52,745 bases of DNA, taken from positions 1 through 52,745 of the forward strand of contig CAJXKB010000011.1 of NCBI GenBank assembly GCA_913055825.1. Direction: 5' to 3'. The notes below the pieces were generated by a model that was not told the DNA's origin, ran no database searches, and saw nothing but the letters and a program-made list of their open reading frames with translations. Source of the DNA: an uncultured Bacteroidota bacterium. GTDB lineage: Bacteria > Bacteroidota > Bacteroidia > Bacteroidales > F082. Made by a program: the position numbers and the translations under genes. Below are positions 51,739-52,745 of the stretch, one piece after another (the first letter of the stretch is position 1; each line of letters starts with the position of its first letter).

Positions 51739-52745
51739 ATGGCTAAAATTTTTATCAATTTCTTTAAATATAGCCTGGAAAAGATTTACCAACTAGCCTG
51801 CTTTGTGTTAAAAGAGGATAATTCCATCATCATTGCCGGTCACGGGGCCAAGTATTTGACGGGGAACAATGCCTATCTGTTTCGTTATTTTGAAAGTACC
51901 CGACCGGATTTCAACTATTATTTCTACACGAAAAACAAAACCGTTTACAATGAACTCAGGGTAAAATATCCTGAAAAGGTTCTATATGCTTATCGGTGGA
52001 AAACCTTTATTAAACTTGTAAAAGCAGGTGTGCTGATTGTTACGACAGGATCCGATGACTTTTTCCCCTACCCTTTAGACGCAAAGAAAAAAATCATCAA
52101 TATCTGGCACGGAACACCCATAAAAAATATTGGCTTTTTGATTACCGAAGCTGATCAAAAGTCACTGACTTTATTTTCGGAAGCCATTGATTATTTCTGT
52201 ATTTCTTCTAAATTTGAAGGAGAAATCATAAAAAAAGCCTTTCACCTGTCCCAAAAAAAACTATTGCTGACAGGACAGCCCAAAAACGATTTCATACGGC
52301 AAAACCATTCGGAATTTTTAAAAGCACACCCCTATCTCAACAAAAAAGTTATTCTTTATGCTCCGACTTTTCGCGATGTGGGAATGGAACAAAAGACATT
52401 AAATGAACTGTTGCCACTGCAGCAGCTTCAGGAAATACTGGAAAAATACGACGCCTGCTTTTTGTACCGAAACCACATCAACACCACTGAGCAACAAATC
52501 ATTGAGGATTTCGACAGAATTATTCCGGCTTCATTTGCCGGTTTCCCGGATGCACAGCCAATACTTTATCATACCGATATTTTAATCACCGACTATTCGG
52601 GAATTTATTTTGATTTTCTGTTGCTCAACAGGCCTGTCGTTTTTTACACTTACGATTATGGAACCTACCGGGAAAAGCGTAACTTTTTATTTCCTTTCGA
52701 AAAAAACACACCCGGGCCTAAAGTACATACACCTGAGTTACTTAT
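51739..52745 (+). CDS. CDP-glycerol glycerophosphotransferase (TagF-like), cut by window end
   Basis: At least 335 codons from the ATG at 51739 with no stop before the window ends. W-H-G-T-P-I-K (H-G-T-P near 124-127), T-G-Q-P-K-N-D, Y-A-P-T-F-R-D and T-D-Y-S-G-I-Y-F-D are the signatures of the TagF/TarF family, which moves glycerol phosphate from CDP-glycerol onto an acceptor. Gram-negative members add it to capsule or O-antigen. It follows the TagD-like gene by 58 bases and is its natural partner. The true length is unknown. Confidence 0.88.
   Translation, partial: MAKIFINFFKYSLEKIYQLACFVLKEDNSIIIAGHGAKYLTGNNAYLFRYFESTRPDFNYYFYTKNKTVYNELRVKYPEKVLYAYRWKTFIKLVKAGVLIVTTGSDDFFPYPLDAKKKIINIWHGTPIKNIGFLITEADQKSLTLFSEAIDYFCISSKFEGEIIKKAFHLSQKKLLLTGQPKNDFIRQNHSEFLKAHPYLNKKVILYAPTFRDVGMEQKTLNELLPLQQLQEILEKYDACFLYRNHINTTEQQIIEDFDRIIPASFAGFPDAQPILYHTDILITDYSGIYFDFLLLNRPVVFYTYDYGTYREKRNFLFPFEKNTPGPKVHTPELL

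Noticed and set aside
1-52745. CRISPR array, prophage, toxin-antitoxin or restriction system
   Set aside because: No regular direct repeats with spacers, no integrase, capsid, toxin or methylase-type protein was seen on either strand.

Overview
The window looks like a chromosomal segment of a Gram-negative bacterium of the phylum Bacteroidota, probably Bacteroidales or Marinilabiliales-like. The evidence is the tmRNA tag GENNYALAA, at least seventeen upstream boxes matching the Bacteroidota -7 promoter consensus TAnnTTTG, almost no Shine-Dalgarno sequences, and phylum-typical families (DUF4783, a fused E1 alpha/beta dehydrogenase, a PorV-like outer-membrane protein, ribosomal protein Thx, an RseC plus Rnf module). 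Coding density is high. There is no prophage, CRISPR array, rRNA operon or transposase gene, so most of the window is ordinary core genome.

Layout. 1-660: tmRNA (ssrA) and tRNA-Arg(CCG). 0.7-8.2 kb (minus): an LEA-like lipoprotein, TypA, a Thx protein with a long basic tail, TrmH, and an S9 peptidase paired with a secreted DUF4412-like protein. 8.3-10.6 kb (plus): a membrane-anchored TPR protein, Fmt and HU, with two clear intrinsic terminators. 10.6-15.3 kb (minus): a tight run orf105-mutL-rhomboid-rhomboid-AAG glycosylase. 15.3-16.7 kb: a secreted SGNH hydrolase with a 165-bp foldback MITE-like element just upstream. 17-24.5 kb: a short-chain dehydrogenase, a two-repeat acidic protein, a Pif1-like helicase with HRDC and HTH tail, UvrB and a conserved protein of unknown function. 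24.5-28.7 kb (minus): a free-standing archaeal-type ThrRS editing domain, an unknown protein, CrcB, a DUF493 protein and the fused E1 dehydrogenase. 28.9-37.8 kb: PPK2, a lipoprotein penicillin-amidase-family hydrolase, flavodoxin, a ferritin-like/VIT1 fusion, DUF2461, and two adjacent outer-membrane beta-barrel genes, one with a helix-hairpin-helix region.

37.8-44.3 kb (minus) holds thioredoxin, a complete rnfBCDGEA operon (ion-pumping ferredoxin:NAD+ oxidoreductase) and rseC. 44.3-45.8 kb holds a second short-chain dehydrogenase and a lipoprotein. 46-48.2 kb (plus) is DUF4783-nadC-yihY. From 48.3 kb to the end a surface-polysaccharide locus begins: a GT4-like glycosyltransferase, AsnB, a TagD-like cytidylyltransferase and a TagF-like CDP-glycerol glycerophosphotransferase cut by the window edge. 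This points to a polymer modified with glycerol phosphate or a similar polyol phosphate.

Functional themes are DNA repair (MutL, AAG, UvrB, Pif1-like helicase), translation quality control (tmRNA, TypA, TrmH, Fmt, ThrRS-ED), redox and iron handling (Rnf, flavodoxin, thioredoxin, ferritin-VIT1) and envelope building. The best candidates for something undescribed are the MITE-like repeat, the Thx protein with its histone-like tail, the solo ThrRS editing domain, and a MutL whose endonuclease motifs are degenerate.
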